DNA from: Myxococcota bacterium
GTDB taxonomy: Bacteria > Myxococcota_A > UBA9160 > UBA4427
Direction: 5' to 3'
Assembly (NCBI GenBank): GCA_041389495.1
Contig: JAWKRT010000002.1
Span: 186,001-250,000 of the forward strand
DNA: 64,000 nucleotides
A model generated the notes under the pieces. It saw only the letters and a list, made by a program, of their open reading frames with translations. It made no database searches and had not been told where the DNA came from. The stretch's first letter is position 1. Each line of letters starts with the position of its first letter. Shown here one piece after another: positions 43,814-51,230 of this stretch. Made by a program: the position numbers and the translations under genes.

Positions 43814-45298
43814 TCAGCGGCCCGCCGCGAGCTGCAGCTCGCGCGCGCGCGCCATGACGTCGAGGTAGGCGAGCATCTCCTGCGTGTTCGAGCGCGGGTC
43901 GACGATGCGCGCGAGATAGGCGTCGATCACGAGCTGCTGGACGCCGGGGTCGCCGGGCGCGGCGAGGAACGCCCAGTCCGCGAGGTGGCACGCCATGACG
44001 ACGTCGCTCGCGACGAGCGCGTGGGCGCGCGCGACGAGCGCGTCGATGCCGCCGGCGAGCGACGCGATCTCCTCGGCCTGCGCCTCGAGCGGCGCGGGGC
44101 TCCAGTGGCTCGGGACGTCGTCCCACCAGCCCGTGTAGCGCTTGAGGATCATCTTCGAGACGTCCTTCGGCGTCACGTACTGCACGTGCAGCGTCGGGTG
44201 GTTCGCGAGCTCGGGCGGGAGCTCGACGCTCTGGAAGATCTGGTCCTTCCGGAGGCCTCGGTTCAACCCGTCGAGCGTGTGGTCCAGGATGTGCTCGAGC
44301 GCGTCGGCGAGCACGCCCAGGTTCTCGCGGATCGCGGCCGGGTCGGTGATCGCCTCGTTGTGCGCGGGCAGCAGGATCTTCGGCTCGAGCGCGACCATCT
44401 CGCGCAGCGCGACGATCCACTCCTCGACGTTGCGCTGCACGCGCTTGCCGTTGCCCGCGTTCGGCAGGAAGCCCTGGTAGTAGTCGGCGCTCGCGAGCGC
44501 GCCGCGCGACGGCACCCACACGTAGAGCTGGTCGTCCGTCTCGCCCTCGCGGTGCACGAGCACGAAGCGCTCGCCGCCGATCTCGAGCTCGAGGCGGTCG
44601 GAGAACGTGCGCGTCGGCCAGACGAGGTCGTCGCGCGTGCGCGGCAGCTCGTCCTCCGGCTGCGACATGTAGTGCGCGAGCGAGCCGCGCAGCCGGATGT
44701 AGCGCTCGAAGCGCGCGGGCAGCTTCTCGTTCGCGACCACCTCGATCGGGCGGCCCGGCGCGCCCTCGTCCATCAGCGCCCACGTTCCGTAGGCGTGGTC
44801 GACGTGGCCGTGCGTGTAGATGATGGTGTGCAGCGGCGCGCTCGAGACCTTGCGCATCTGCTCGCGCACGGCCGGGCCGGCCGGGCCCATGCCGGTGTCG
44901 ACGAGCACGAGCCCCTCGTCGGTCTCGAACAGCACGGCGTTCACGATCGGGAGCCGGATCAGCCACGTGCGCGGCGCGACCTCGACGGTCTCGGCCATCG
45001 CGCGGGCGTCGTCGATGCCCGCGCCTTCGCGCGCGAACATGTGCTGCGCGATCGACGGCGACGTCTTCCCGCCGAAGGCGCCGCCGCGCGAGATCGCCTG
45101 CATGATCTCGGGGTGCTCGATCGCGAGGCGCGCGCGCGCGTCGAGGCCCGCGCGCGCGACGACCGCGTCGGCGACGCGCGCGCGGAGCGCGCGCTGCGCG
45201 CCGCGGCCCGCGTCGGTCGACGCGGCGAGCAGGCCGATCGCGACGCCGACCACGACACCCGCGAGCCCGCCCGCGACGGCGCCTCCGATCCGCTTCAT
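43814..45298 (-). CDS. MBL-fold hydrolase related to alkyl sulfatases (SdsA1/BDS1-like)
   Basis: 494 residues. An N-terminal hydrophobic segment (GGAVAGGLAGVVVGVAIGLLAA) anchors or exports the protein. The metallo-beta-lactamase core has VLVDTGMGP, THGHVDHAYG (HxHxDH), the alkyl-sulfatase-like NEKLPARFERYIRLRG, and ALASADYYQGFLPNAGN and LLPAHNEAI. The C-terminal alkyl-sulfatase dimerisation-like region starts near 330 (DHTLDGLNRGLRKDQI, GWWDDVPSHWSP). Enzymes of this family cleave alkyl sulfates; divergent members have other ester substrates. It is the last gene of the likely pyrC-to-MBL operon. Confidence 0.85.
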   Translation of the reverse strand: MKRIGGAVAGGLAGVVVGVAIGLLAASTDAGRGAQRALRARVADAVVARAGLDARARLAIEHPEIMQAISRGGAFGGKTSPSIAQHMFAREGAGIDDARAMAETVEVAPRTWLIRLPIVNAVLFETDEGLVLVDTGMGPAGPAVREQMRKVSSAPLHTIIYTHGHVDHAYGTWALMDEGAPGRPIEVVANEKLPARFERYIRLRGSLAHYMSQPEDELPRTRDDLVWPTRTFSDRLELEIGGERFVLVHREGETDDQLYVWVPSRGALASADYYQGFLPNAGNGKRVQRNVEEWIVALREMVALEPKILLPAHNEAITDPAAIRENLGVLADALEHILDHTLDGLNRGLRKDQIFQSVELPPELANHPTLHVQYVTPKDVSKMILKRYTGWWDDVPSHWSPAPLEAQAEEIASLAGGIDALVARAHALVASDVVMACHLADWAFLAAPGDPGVQQLVIDAYLARIVDPRSNTQEMLAYLDVMARARELQLAAGR

Positions 45299-45331
45299 CC
45301 CGGCTCCTCCTCCGGCGTCGCGCCGCGCCGT

Positions 45332-46216
45332 TCAGCGCTTCGCGACGATCTCGGCCGCGCGCTCGACCTCGGCGAGCTCGAGCGTCGCCGGGACGAGGAA
45401 GCACTCCTGGCAGCCCGTGGCCTCGATGTCGTCGAGCGCCTTGCGCACGGCGTCGGCGCTCGAGGTGCGCATCGTGCCGGCGACGGCCTTCGCGACCGCG
45501 TCGCCCTGGATCTTCATGTAGTCGTGCACGTAGCGAACGAGCTTGCCCTGCGCGTCGTCGGGCGAGAGCGAGTACCAGAAGCCCGTCGCGCGGAAGGGCG
45601 CGTCGCTGCGGCCGGCCGCCTTCCACGCGGCGTCGGCCATGGCGAAGCCGTTCTTCGCGGTCTCCGGGTTGCCGTTCAGCGTGAACCCGTAGACGCCGGC
45701 CGCCCACTTCGCGGCGCGCGCCATCGCCTTCGGCCCCATCGAGCCCGAGAGGAGCGGCGGCCCGCCCGCCTGCACGGGCGTGGGGCCGACCGGGTCGCAG
45801 CCCTCGAACGGAGGCTCGCCCGCCCACAGGCGCTTCATGTGCGCGACCTGTTCGTCGAGGCGCTGGTGGCGGCCCGCGAAGGGCGCGTTCACCGCGCGGT
45901 AGTCGTGCTCGCGTCCGCCGACGCCGACCGTCACGGTGAGGCGACCCCCCGAGAGCACGTCGAGCGTCGCGATCTCCTTCGCGACCCACGTCGCGTCGTG
46001 CGCGGGGAGCACGTAGAGCGACGGGTTGATGCGCACGCGCTTCGTGAGCGCGGCCGCGGCGGACAGGATCACCGTCATGTGCTGCGTGTACGAGGTGACG
46101 CGCTCGCCGCACGAGAGCGTGGAGAACGGGCCGTCGTCGACGAGCCGACACCAGTCGAGCGTCGTCCGGCGATCGTAGTCGCGCTCCATGTACGGAATGC
46201 AGATGGCGACGTCCAT
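45332..46216 (-). CDS. LLM-class (luciferase-like) F420-dependent oxidoreductase
   Basis: 294 residues of the bacterial luciferase-like TIM barrel. Typical stretches are VRINPSLYVLPAHDATWVAKEIATLDVLSGGRLTVTVGVG and a C-terminal segment that uses few conserved residues. Most relatives use coenzyme F420 rather than FMN, which would imply F420 synthesis in this host; cofactor choice cannot be proved from sequence. It begins 25 bases after the AICARFT stop and ends 33 bases before the MBL gene. The substrate is unknown. Confidence 0.85.
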   Translation of the reverse strand: MDVAICIPYMERDYDRRTTLDWCRLVDDGPFSTLSCGERVTSYTQHMTVILSAAAALTKRVRINPSLYVLPAHDATWVAKEIATLDVLSGGRLTVTVGVGGREHDYRAVNAPFAGRHQRLDEQVAHMKRLWAGEPPFEGCDPVGPTPVQAGGPPLLSGSMGPKAMARAAKWAAGVYGFTLNGNPETAKNGFAMADAAWKAAGRSDAPFRATGFWYSLSPDDAQGKLVRYVHDYMKIQGDAVAKAVAGTMRTSSADAVRKALDDIEATGCQECFLVPATLELAEVERAAEIVAKR

Positions 46217-46241
46217 GCGTCGGTGCTCCTCGGGTGCCGGC

Positions 46242-47408
46242 TCAGTGGTGGAAGAGGCGAAGGTGCGTGTGCACCATCGCGATGCCGTACTCGCGGCAGG
46301 CGGCCTCGATGTCGTCGTCGCGCGTCGAGCCGCCGGGCTGCGCGACGAAGCGCACGCCGTGCTTCTGGGCCTGCTCGATGTTGTCGCGGAACGGGATGAA
46401 CCCGTCGCTCGTGAGCGAGACGCCGTCGAGCTTCGCGATCCACTCCTGCTTCTCGTCGGGAGTGAGCCGCTCGAGCGGCTGGTCGAGGGCCTCGGCGAAC
46501 GCCTTCTCCTCGGACGGCGTGAGGTCGCCCTCGATGAAGCGCACGCGCCAGTTGATGCGGTCCTGCCGCTTGACGCCGCCCTTGAAGCGCAGGCCGAGCA
46601 CCTTCGGGTGCCGGCCGAGGTGCCACGTGTCGGCCTTCGCGCCCGCGAGCTTCGTGCAGTCGACGCGCGACTGCTGCCCGGCGCCGATGCCGATCATCTG
46701 CCCGCCGAGCGAGTAGCCGACCGAGTTGCTCTGCGTGTACTTGAGCGCGACGAGGCCGAGCACGAGGTCGCGCTTCGCGTCCTCGGTGAGCGCGCCGCAC
46801 CGCACGTCGGCGAGGTCGGCGACGGTGACGGCGCGGTCGTTGCGGTCCTGCACGAGGCGCAGCCCGAAGAGCTCGCGCGACTCGCGCTCGGGCGGCGCGA
46901 ACGCGGCGTCCGCCTCGATCACGATGAAGCTCCCGCCCTTCTTGGCCGCGAGCAGTGCGAACGCCTCGTCGTCGTAGCCGGGCGCGATCACGCCGTCCGA
47001 GACGACGCCGGCGAGGAACTTCGCCGTCGCCGTGTCGACGCGGTCGGAGAGCGCGACGAAGTCGCCGAACGAGCACTTCGGGTCGGCGCCGCGCGCGCGC
47101 ACGTAGGCCGTGGCGAGCGGCGTGAGCGAGCGGCCCGCCACCTCGTAGGCGCGTGCGAGGTCCTCCGGGAGGTCGACGGCGACGGCCGCGCCGGCCGGCG
47201 AGACGTGCTTGAAGCTCGCCGCCGCGGGCAGGTCGAGCGCCGCGCGCAGCTCGGCGACGAGCTGCCAGGCGTTCAGCGCGTCGAGCAGGTTGATCATCGA
47301 CGGCTTGCCGTTGCGAAGCGCGATCGGCGAGCGCTGGCCCGGCGGGACCTCGATCGCGGCGTACGCCTGGTGGGGGTTGCATCCGTACTTGAGCTCCATG
47401 CGATCCAT
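46242..47408 (-). CDS. Stand-alone AICAR transformylase (PurH C-terminal domain only)
   Basis: 388 residues corresponding to the AICAR formyltransferase half of PurH, which adds the last carbon of the purine ring from 10-formyl-THF. LKYGCNPHQAYAAI (family NPHQ), INLLDALNAWQLV, ASFKHVSPAGAAV (catalytic KH), KYTQSNSVGYSLGGQMIGIGAGQQSRVDC and the C-terminal VRFVAQPGGSTRDDDI match. The N-terminal IMP cyclohydrolase (MGS-like) domain is missing, so a separate cyclohydrolase must be elsewhere. Single-domain versions of this enzyme are known in several phyla. Confidence 0.92.
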   Translation of the reverse strand: MDRMELKYGCNPHQAYAAIEVPPGQRSPIALRNGKPSMINLLDALNAWQLVAELRAALDLPAAASFKHVSPAGAAVAVDLPEDLARAYEVAGRSLTPLATAYVRARGADPKCSFGDFVALSDRVDTATAKFLAGVVSDGVIAPGYDDEAFALLAAKKGGSFIVIEADAAFAPPERESRELFGLRLVQDRNDRAVTVADLADVRCGALTEDAKRDLVLGLVALKYTQSNSVGYSLGGQMIGIGAGQQSRVDCTKLAGAKADTWHLGRHPKVLGLRFKGGVKRQDRINWRVRFIEGDLTPSEEKAFAEALDQPLERLTPDEKQEWIAKLDGVSLTSDGFIPFRDNIEQAQKHGVRFVAQPGGSTRDDDIEAACREYGIAMVHTHLRLFHH

Positions 47409-47504
47409 CCTCGATGGGTCCTCCTCGAAGGGGGCCTCCGGCGTCGGGCCTGTGGGCGGGAGAGAGCGGGCGGAGCCTCGCCGTTCGCGGCCGCGAAGGC
47501 AAGC

Positions 47505-48494
47505 TCAGCGCAGGAAGAGATCCTGCGCGACGCTCTTCCAGCCCAAGGCATAACGTTCGTAGCGGCCGCTGCGCGCCTCGGCGACGACGGCGGGAAGGCG
47601 CGCGAGCAGGCCCGCGGGCAGCGCGTCGCGCACGCGCGAGTGGAGCGCCTTCTCGTCGACGGTCTCGAGCACGCCGCGCCGTACGGCGAGCCCGTCCGCC
47701 GCGGGCGAGCGCAGGCGCTCGCCCGCCTCCTCGAAGAAGCGCGCCGCGTAGTCGAAGGCGCGCGTCGCGACCTGGCGGCGCGCCGCCGCGACCTGCTCGC
47801 GCAGGCCCATCCGCCGCAGGCCGAGCTGGTTCGCGTCGTGGAGCCGGTAGTCGATCAGCGGCTCGGGCAGGAGCGCGAACTCGGCGACGGCCGCGACGAG
47901 GAACGCGACCCACGCGTCGTGCGCGCTGCGCAGGTCGGGGAAGGGCAGGACGAGGGGCGCGTAGCGGCGGCGGAACGCGAACGTCGTGCCGGCCGCGACG
48001 ACGTGCCGCGCGAAGACCTCGTGCGCGCGCCCGGCCGCGACCGCCGCCTGCTCGCGCGCGTCGAAGTCGAGCGCCCGCCACAGGTCGTAGCCGAGCGGCG
48101 CGCCGGCCGCGTCGACGACGCGGCCGTTGCAGAGCACGGCGCCCGCCTCGGCGCGCGCCTCGAGCAGGCCCGCCATGCGCTCGACCTTCGCCTCGCGCCA
48201 GACGTCGTCCTGATCGGCGAGGAAGACGACGTCGCCCGTGCACAGCGCGACGGCGCGCTCGAAGTTGCGGGTGGTTCCGAGCCGCGCCGCGGCCGGCTCG
48301 ACCCGCACGGCGAACGGCGCCCGCGCGGCGAACGCGCGCACGCGCTCGAGCGTGTCGTCCTCGGACGCGTCGTCGCACACGACGAGCTCGTCCGGTGGGC
48401 GCGACTGCGCGGCCAGGCTCGCGAGCTGCGCGTCGACGAAGCGCGCGCCGTTGCAGGTGGCCATCGCGACCGAGACGCGCGCGCGCGCGCTCAC
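47505..48494 (-). CDS. Family 2 glycosyltransferase (rhamnosyltransferase-like)
   Basis: 329 residues, GT-A fold. VSVAMATCNGARFVDAQLASLAAQS opens the nucleotide-sugar domain, VVCDDASEDDTLERV and VVFLADQDDVW hold the metal/UDP-binding Asp residues, and DLRSAHDAWVAFLV follows. It resembles rhamnosyl/galactosyl transferases of polysaccharide synthesis. The start is GTG 48494, which overlaps the NUDIX stop by four bases, so the two are coupled. Why a GT2 follows a NUDIX and a methyltransferase is unclear. Confidence 0.85.
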   Translation of the reverse strand: MSARARVSVAMATCNGARFVDAQLASLAAQSRPPDELVVCDDASEDDTLERVRAFAARAPFAVRVEPAAARLGTTRNFERAVALCTGDVVFLADQDDVWREAKVERMAGLLEARAEAGAVLCNGRVVDAAGAPLGYDLWRALDFDAREQAAVAAGRAHEVFARHVVAAGTTFAFRRRYAPLVLPFPDLRSAHDAWVAFLVAAVAEFALLPEPLIDYRLHDANQLGLRRMGLREQVAAARRQVATRAFDYAARFFEEAGERLRSPAADGLAVRRGVLETVDEKALHSRVRDALPAGLLARLPAVVAEARSGRYERYALGWKSVAQDLFLR

Positions 48495-49069
48495 GAGCCG
48501 CCCCCCGCCTTCGCGACGCGCTCGGCTGCGAGCAGCACCGCGAGCGCGGTCGGCCCGTCGTGGATCTCGCCCGCGAGCGCCATCCGCCGGAGCGCGTCGA
48601 GCTCGTGCAGCTCGACCTCGATCTGCTCCGTCGGCTCGCGCTGCACGCGGCCGCCCGGCGCGACGTCGCGCGCGAGGAACACGTCGTAGCGCTCGTTCGT
48701 GTAGCCGTCGCTCGCCGCGAAGCGCCCGAGGTGCTCGAGCGCCGACGCGACGTAGCCCGTCTCCTCTTCGAGCTCGCGGCGCGCCGCGTCCTCGGGCGCG
48801 TCGCCGTCGAGCCCGCCGCTCGGGCACTCGAGCACCCACTCGTCGAGGGTCCAGCGGTAGACGCGCTCCATCACGACGCGGCCGTCCGGCGCCGCGAGCA
48901 GCGGCACGACCATCGCCCACCCCGCGTGCTCGACGACGTTGTAGGTGATCGCCTCGCCGCCGGGCAGCGCGACGTCGTCGACGCGCACGCGGAACCACGG
49001 GCACTCGAAGGCGACGCGCGTCGCGCGTCTTCGCCAGCGGGGGCGGCCGTCACCGCGCGCGTCGCTCAT
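48491..49069 (-). CDS. NUDIX hydrolase, ADP-ribose pyrophosphatase type
   Basis: 192 residues. The N-terminal strand pair (VAFECPWFRVRVDDVALPGG) and VVPLLAAPDGRVVMERVYR match the NudF/ADPRase pattern. The NUDIX box is G-GLDGD-APEDAARRELEEETGY. It likely splits ADP-ribose or a related nucleoside diphosphate sugar. ATG 49069 overlaps the methyltransferase stop (ATGA) and its own stop overlaps the GT2 start, so the three genes form a tightly coupled set. Confidence 0.88.
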   Translation of the reverse strand: MSDARGDGRPRWRRRATRVAFECPWFRVRVDDVALPGGEAITYNVVEHAGWAMVVPLLAAPDGRVVMERVYRWTLDEWVLECPSGGLDGDAPEDAARRELEEETGYVASALEHLGRFAASDGYTNERYDVFLARDVAPGGRVQREPTEQIEVELHELDALRRMALAGEIHDGPTALAVLLAAERVAKAGGGS

Positions 49070-49689
49070 CCGCGCGTCGCCACCCCCCGGTACATCGTCG
49101 CGAAGATCGCGGGCGCGCCGTCGGCGACGAAGCGGTCGAGGCGCTCGATCGCGAAGCCCGCGTCGGACACGAGCGCGTCGATCCTGCGGTTCAGGTTGCA
49201 GCCGCAGCCGACGACGTTCTGGATCGGGTTGAGTCGGTCCTGCCAGCGCGCGACCGAAGCGACGTCGCTGCGTCCGTGCTCGATGAAGAGCAGGTGTCCG
49301 CCCGGCCGGAGCACGCGGCGCATGTCGCGCAGCGCGGCGGCGACGTCGGGGATCGTGCACAGCGTCCACGTCACCGTCACCGTGTCGAAGCGCGCGTCGT
49401 CGAACGGCAGGCCGCCGTCGGCCGCGAGCGCGTGGCGCTCGACGGGGAAGGGCGCGCGCGCGACGCGCTCGGCGACCTTCTCCGGGAGCGCGGTCATCGG
49501 GTCGACGGTCGACAGGCGCTTCACGGCCGGCGGGTAGTGGCGCAGGTTGAGGCCCGTGCCGAAGCCGACCTCGAGCACGTCGCCCTCGGCGAGCGCGAGC
49601 GTCTCGTCGCGCAGGTCGCCCATGCGCCGCATCGCGCGGTCGAGCACGTGCGGGAAGATGCGCCGTTCGTAGAACGAGTAGAGCCCCAT
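49066..49689 (-). CDS. Class I SAM-dependent methyltransferase (UbiE/Methyltransf_11-like)
   Basis: 207 residues. SAM-binding GDVLEVGFGTGLNLRHYP (motif I) is followed by TVDPM, VTWTLCTIPDVAAALRDMRRVLRPGGHLLFIEHG and a C-terminal GCGCNLNRRIDALVSDAGF typical of a membrane-associated Methyltransf_11 group similar to thiol/phospholipid methyltransferases. The substrate is unknown. It is 44 bases after pyrC and overlaps the NUDIX gene by four bases. Confidence 0.88.
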   Translation of the reverse strand: MGLYSFYERRIFPHVLDRAMRRMGDLRDETLALAEGDVLEVGFGTGLNLRHYPPAVKRLSTVDPMTALPEKVAERVARAPFPVERHALAADGGLPFDDARFDTVTVTWTLCTIPDVAAALRDMRRVLRPGGHLLFIEHGRSDVASVARWQDRLNPIQNVVGCGCNLNRRIDALVSDAGFAIERLDRFVADGAPAIFATMYRGVATRG

Positions 49690-49733
49690 CGCCGTCACTC
49701 CGCGCGCCGGACGGGCGCGTCCCGCTCGCGATT

Positions 49734-51083
49734 CTACGCGTCGCCGCCCGTGGCGACGGGCTCGAACGCCACCTCGCGGCCGCGCGGCGGGCCGACGACC
49801 TCGTCGTCGCGCATCGCGACGTGGCCGCCGACGACCGTCGCGACGGGCCACCCGCGCACGCGCACGCCGTCGAAGGGCGTCCAGCCGCAGCGGCTCGCGA
49901 TCCAGCGGTTCTCGATCGTGCGCGCGGCGCCGAGGTCGACGAGCGCGAGGTCGGCGTCGTAGCCGGCCGCGAGCGCGCCCTTGCCGTGCGCGCGCCACAC
50001 GCGCGCCGGCCCCGCGCAGCAGAGCTCGACGAGCCGCTCGAGCGAGAGCCGCCCCGCGGCCACGCAGTCGAGCAGCAGCGGGAGCGTCGTCTGCACGCCC
50101 GTCATGCCGGACGGGCTCGCGGGGTAGGGGCGCGCCTTCTCCTCGAGCGTGTGCGGCGCGTGGTCGGACGCGATCGCGTCGAGCGCACCGGAGGCGACGG
50201 CGCGCCAGAGCGCGTCGCGGTGGCGCGCCTCGCGGATCGGCGGGTTCATCTGCGCGCGCGTCCCGAGCCGCGCATAGCATTCGGGCGCCGCGAGCACGAG
50301 GTGCTGCGGCGTGCACTCGTACGTCGCGACGTCGCGGTAGGCGGCGAGGAGCTCGACCTCCTCGGCCGTCGTCACGTGCAGCACGTGCACGGGCCGCCGC
50401 GCCTCGCGCGCGAGCGCGAGCAGGCGCCGCGTCGCGCGGAGCGCCGTCTCGACGTCGCGCCACTCGGGGTGCAGGGCGACGCCGCCCGCGGCGAGGTCGA
50501 GCGCCGCCGCGCGCTCGCGCAGCCGCGCCTCGTCCTCCGCGTGCACGGCGACGCGCCGCCGCCCGCTCGCGAGCACGCGGCGCAGGTCGTCGTCGGTGTC
50601 GACGAGCAGGTTGCCGGTCGACTTGCCCATGAAGACCTTGACGCCGGGACACGCGGGCTCGCGCTCGAGCGCGCCGAGCGCGTCGGCGTTGTCCGGCGTC
50701 GCGCCGACGAAGAAGGCGTAGTGGCAGGCGGCGCGGCCGCGCGCGCGGGCGCGCTTGTCGGCGTGCGCCTCGCGCGTGGTCGTCGGCGGGTCGGTGTTCG
50801 GCATCTCGAAGACGCTCGTGACGCCGCCGAGCACGGCGGCGCGCGTGCCCGTCTCGAGATCCTCCTTGTGCTCGAAGCCCGGCTCGCGCAGGTGCACCTG
50901 CGGATCGATCAGGCCCGGCAGCACGCAGAGGCCGCGCGCGTCGAGCACGCCGTCGGCGTCCGCCCCGGCGAGCGCGCCGATCGCCGCGATGCGGCCGTCG
51001 CGCACGCCGACATCGGCGTCGCGCACGCCGTCGGGGAGCGCGCAGCGCCCGCCGCGCACGAGGAGGTCGAACCGCTCGCTCAT
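49734..51083 (-). CDS. pyrC: Dihydroorotase
   Basis: 449-residue amidohydrolase of the type I dihydroorotase group (pyrimidine ring closure). Visible are GLIDPQVHLREPGFEHKEDLETG, FEMPNTDPPTTT, VKVFMGKSTGNLLVD, VAVHAEDE, LHVTTAEE and AIASDHAPHTLEEKARP (catalytic Asp). The first His of the usual HVH metal motif is Gln (PQVHLRE). I recall this variant from a subgroup of annotated bacterial dihydroorotases, but it is worth checking. It is the first gene of a tight minus-strand series; ATG 51083 lies about 90 bases after TACGTT. Confidence 0.9.
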   Translation of the reverse strand: MSERFDLLVRGGRCALPDGVRDADVGVRDGRIAAIGALAGADADGVLDARGLCVLPGLIDPQVHLREPGFEHKEDLETGTRAAVLGGVTSVFEMPNTDPPTTTREAHADKRARARGRAACHYAFFVGATPDNADALGALEREPACPGVKVFMGKSTGNLLVDTDDDLRRVLASGRRRVAVHAEDEARLRERAAALDLAAGGVALHPEWRDVETALRATRRLLALAREARRPVHVLHVTTAEEVELLAAYRDVATYECTPQHLVLAAPECYARLGTRAQMNPPIREARHRDALWRAVASGALDAIASDHAPHTLEEKARPYPASPSGMTGVQTTLPLLLDCVAAGRLSLERLVELCCAGPARVWRAHGKGALAAGYDADLALVDLGAARTIENRWIASRCGWTPFDGVRVRGWPVATVVGGHVAMRDDEVVGPPRGREVAFEPVATGGDA

Positions 51084-51175
51084 TCCGCGCCCGTCTCCTC
51101 GCCCTCGCGACGCGCTCGCGCCGGCCTCGCCCGCGGCCGCCGCTCGGCCCGTCGCCGCCGTCCGCGGGGCCGTGC

Positions 51176-51181
51176 AACGTA
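51176..51181 (-). promoter_or_regulatory. -10-like TACGTT before pyrC
   Basis: Minus-strand TACGTTGC sits in the divergent spacer between pyrC and the ankyrin gene, with the same ten-base surroundings as the element before the coiled-coil gene at 12.8 kb. It leaves a leader of about 85-90 bases. Confidence 0.4.
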
Positions 51182-51230
51182 GCCGCGCGCGCCCTCACGC
51201 GCGCCGCGCGTCGGGCCGAAGAGGCGCGCC

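Noticed and set aside
37723..43857. Continuous 2044-codon plus frame as one protein
   Set aside because: Only the first ~830 codons look like protein. Beyond about 40210 the frame is Arg/Ala noise while RecQ and MATE motifs lie in other frames.
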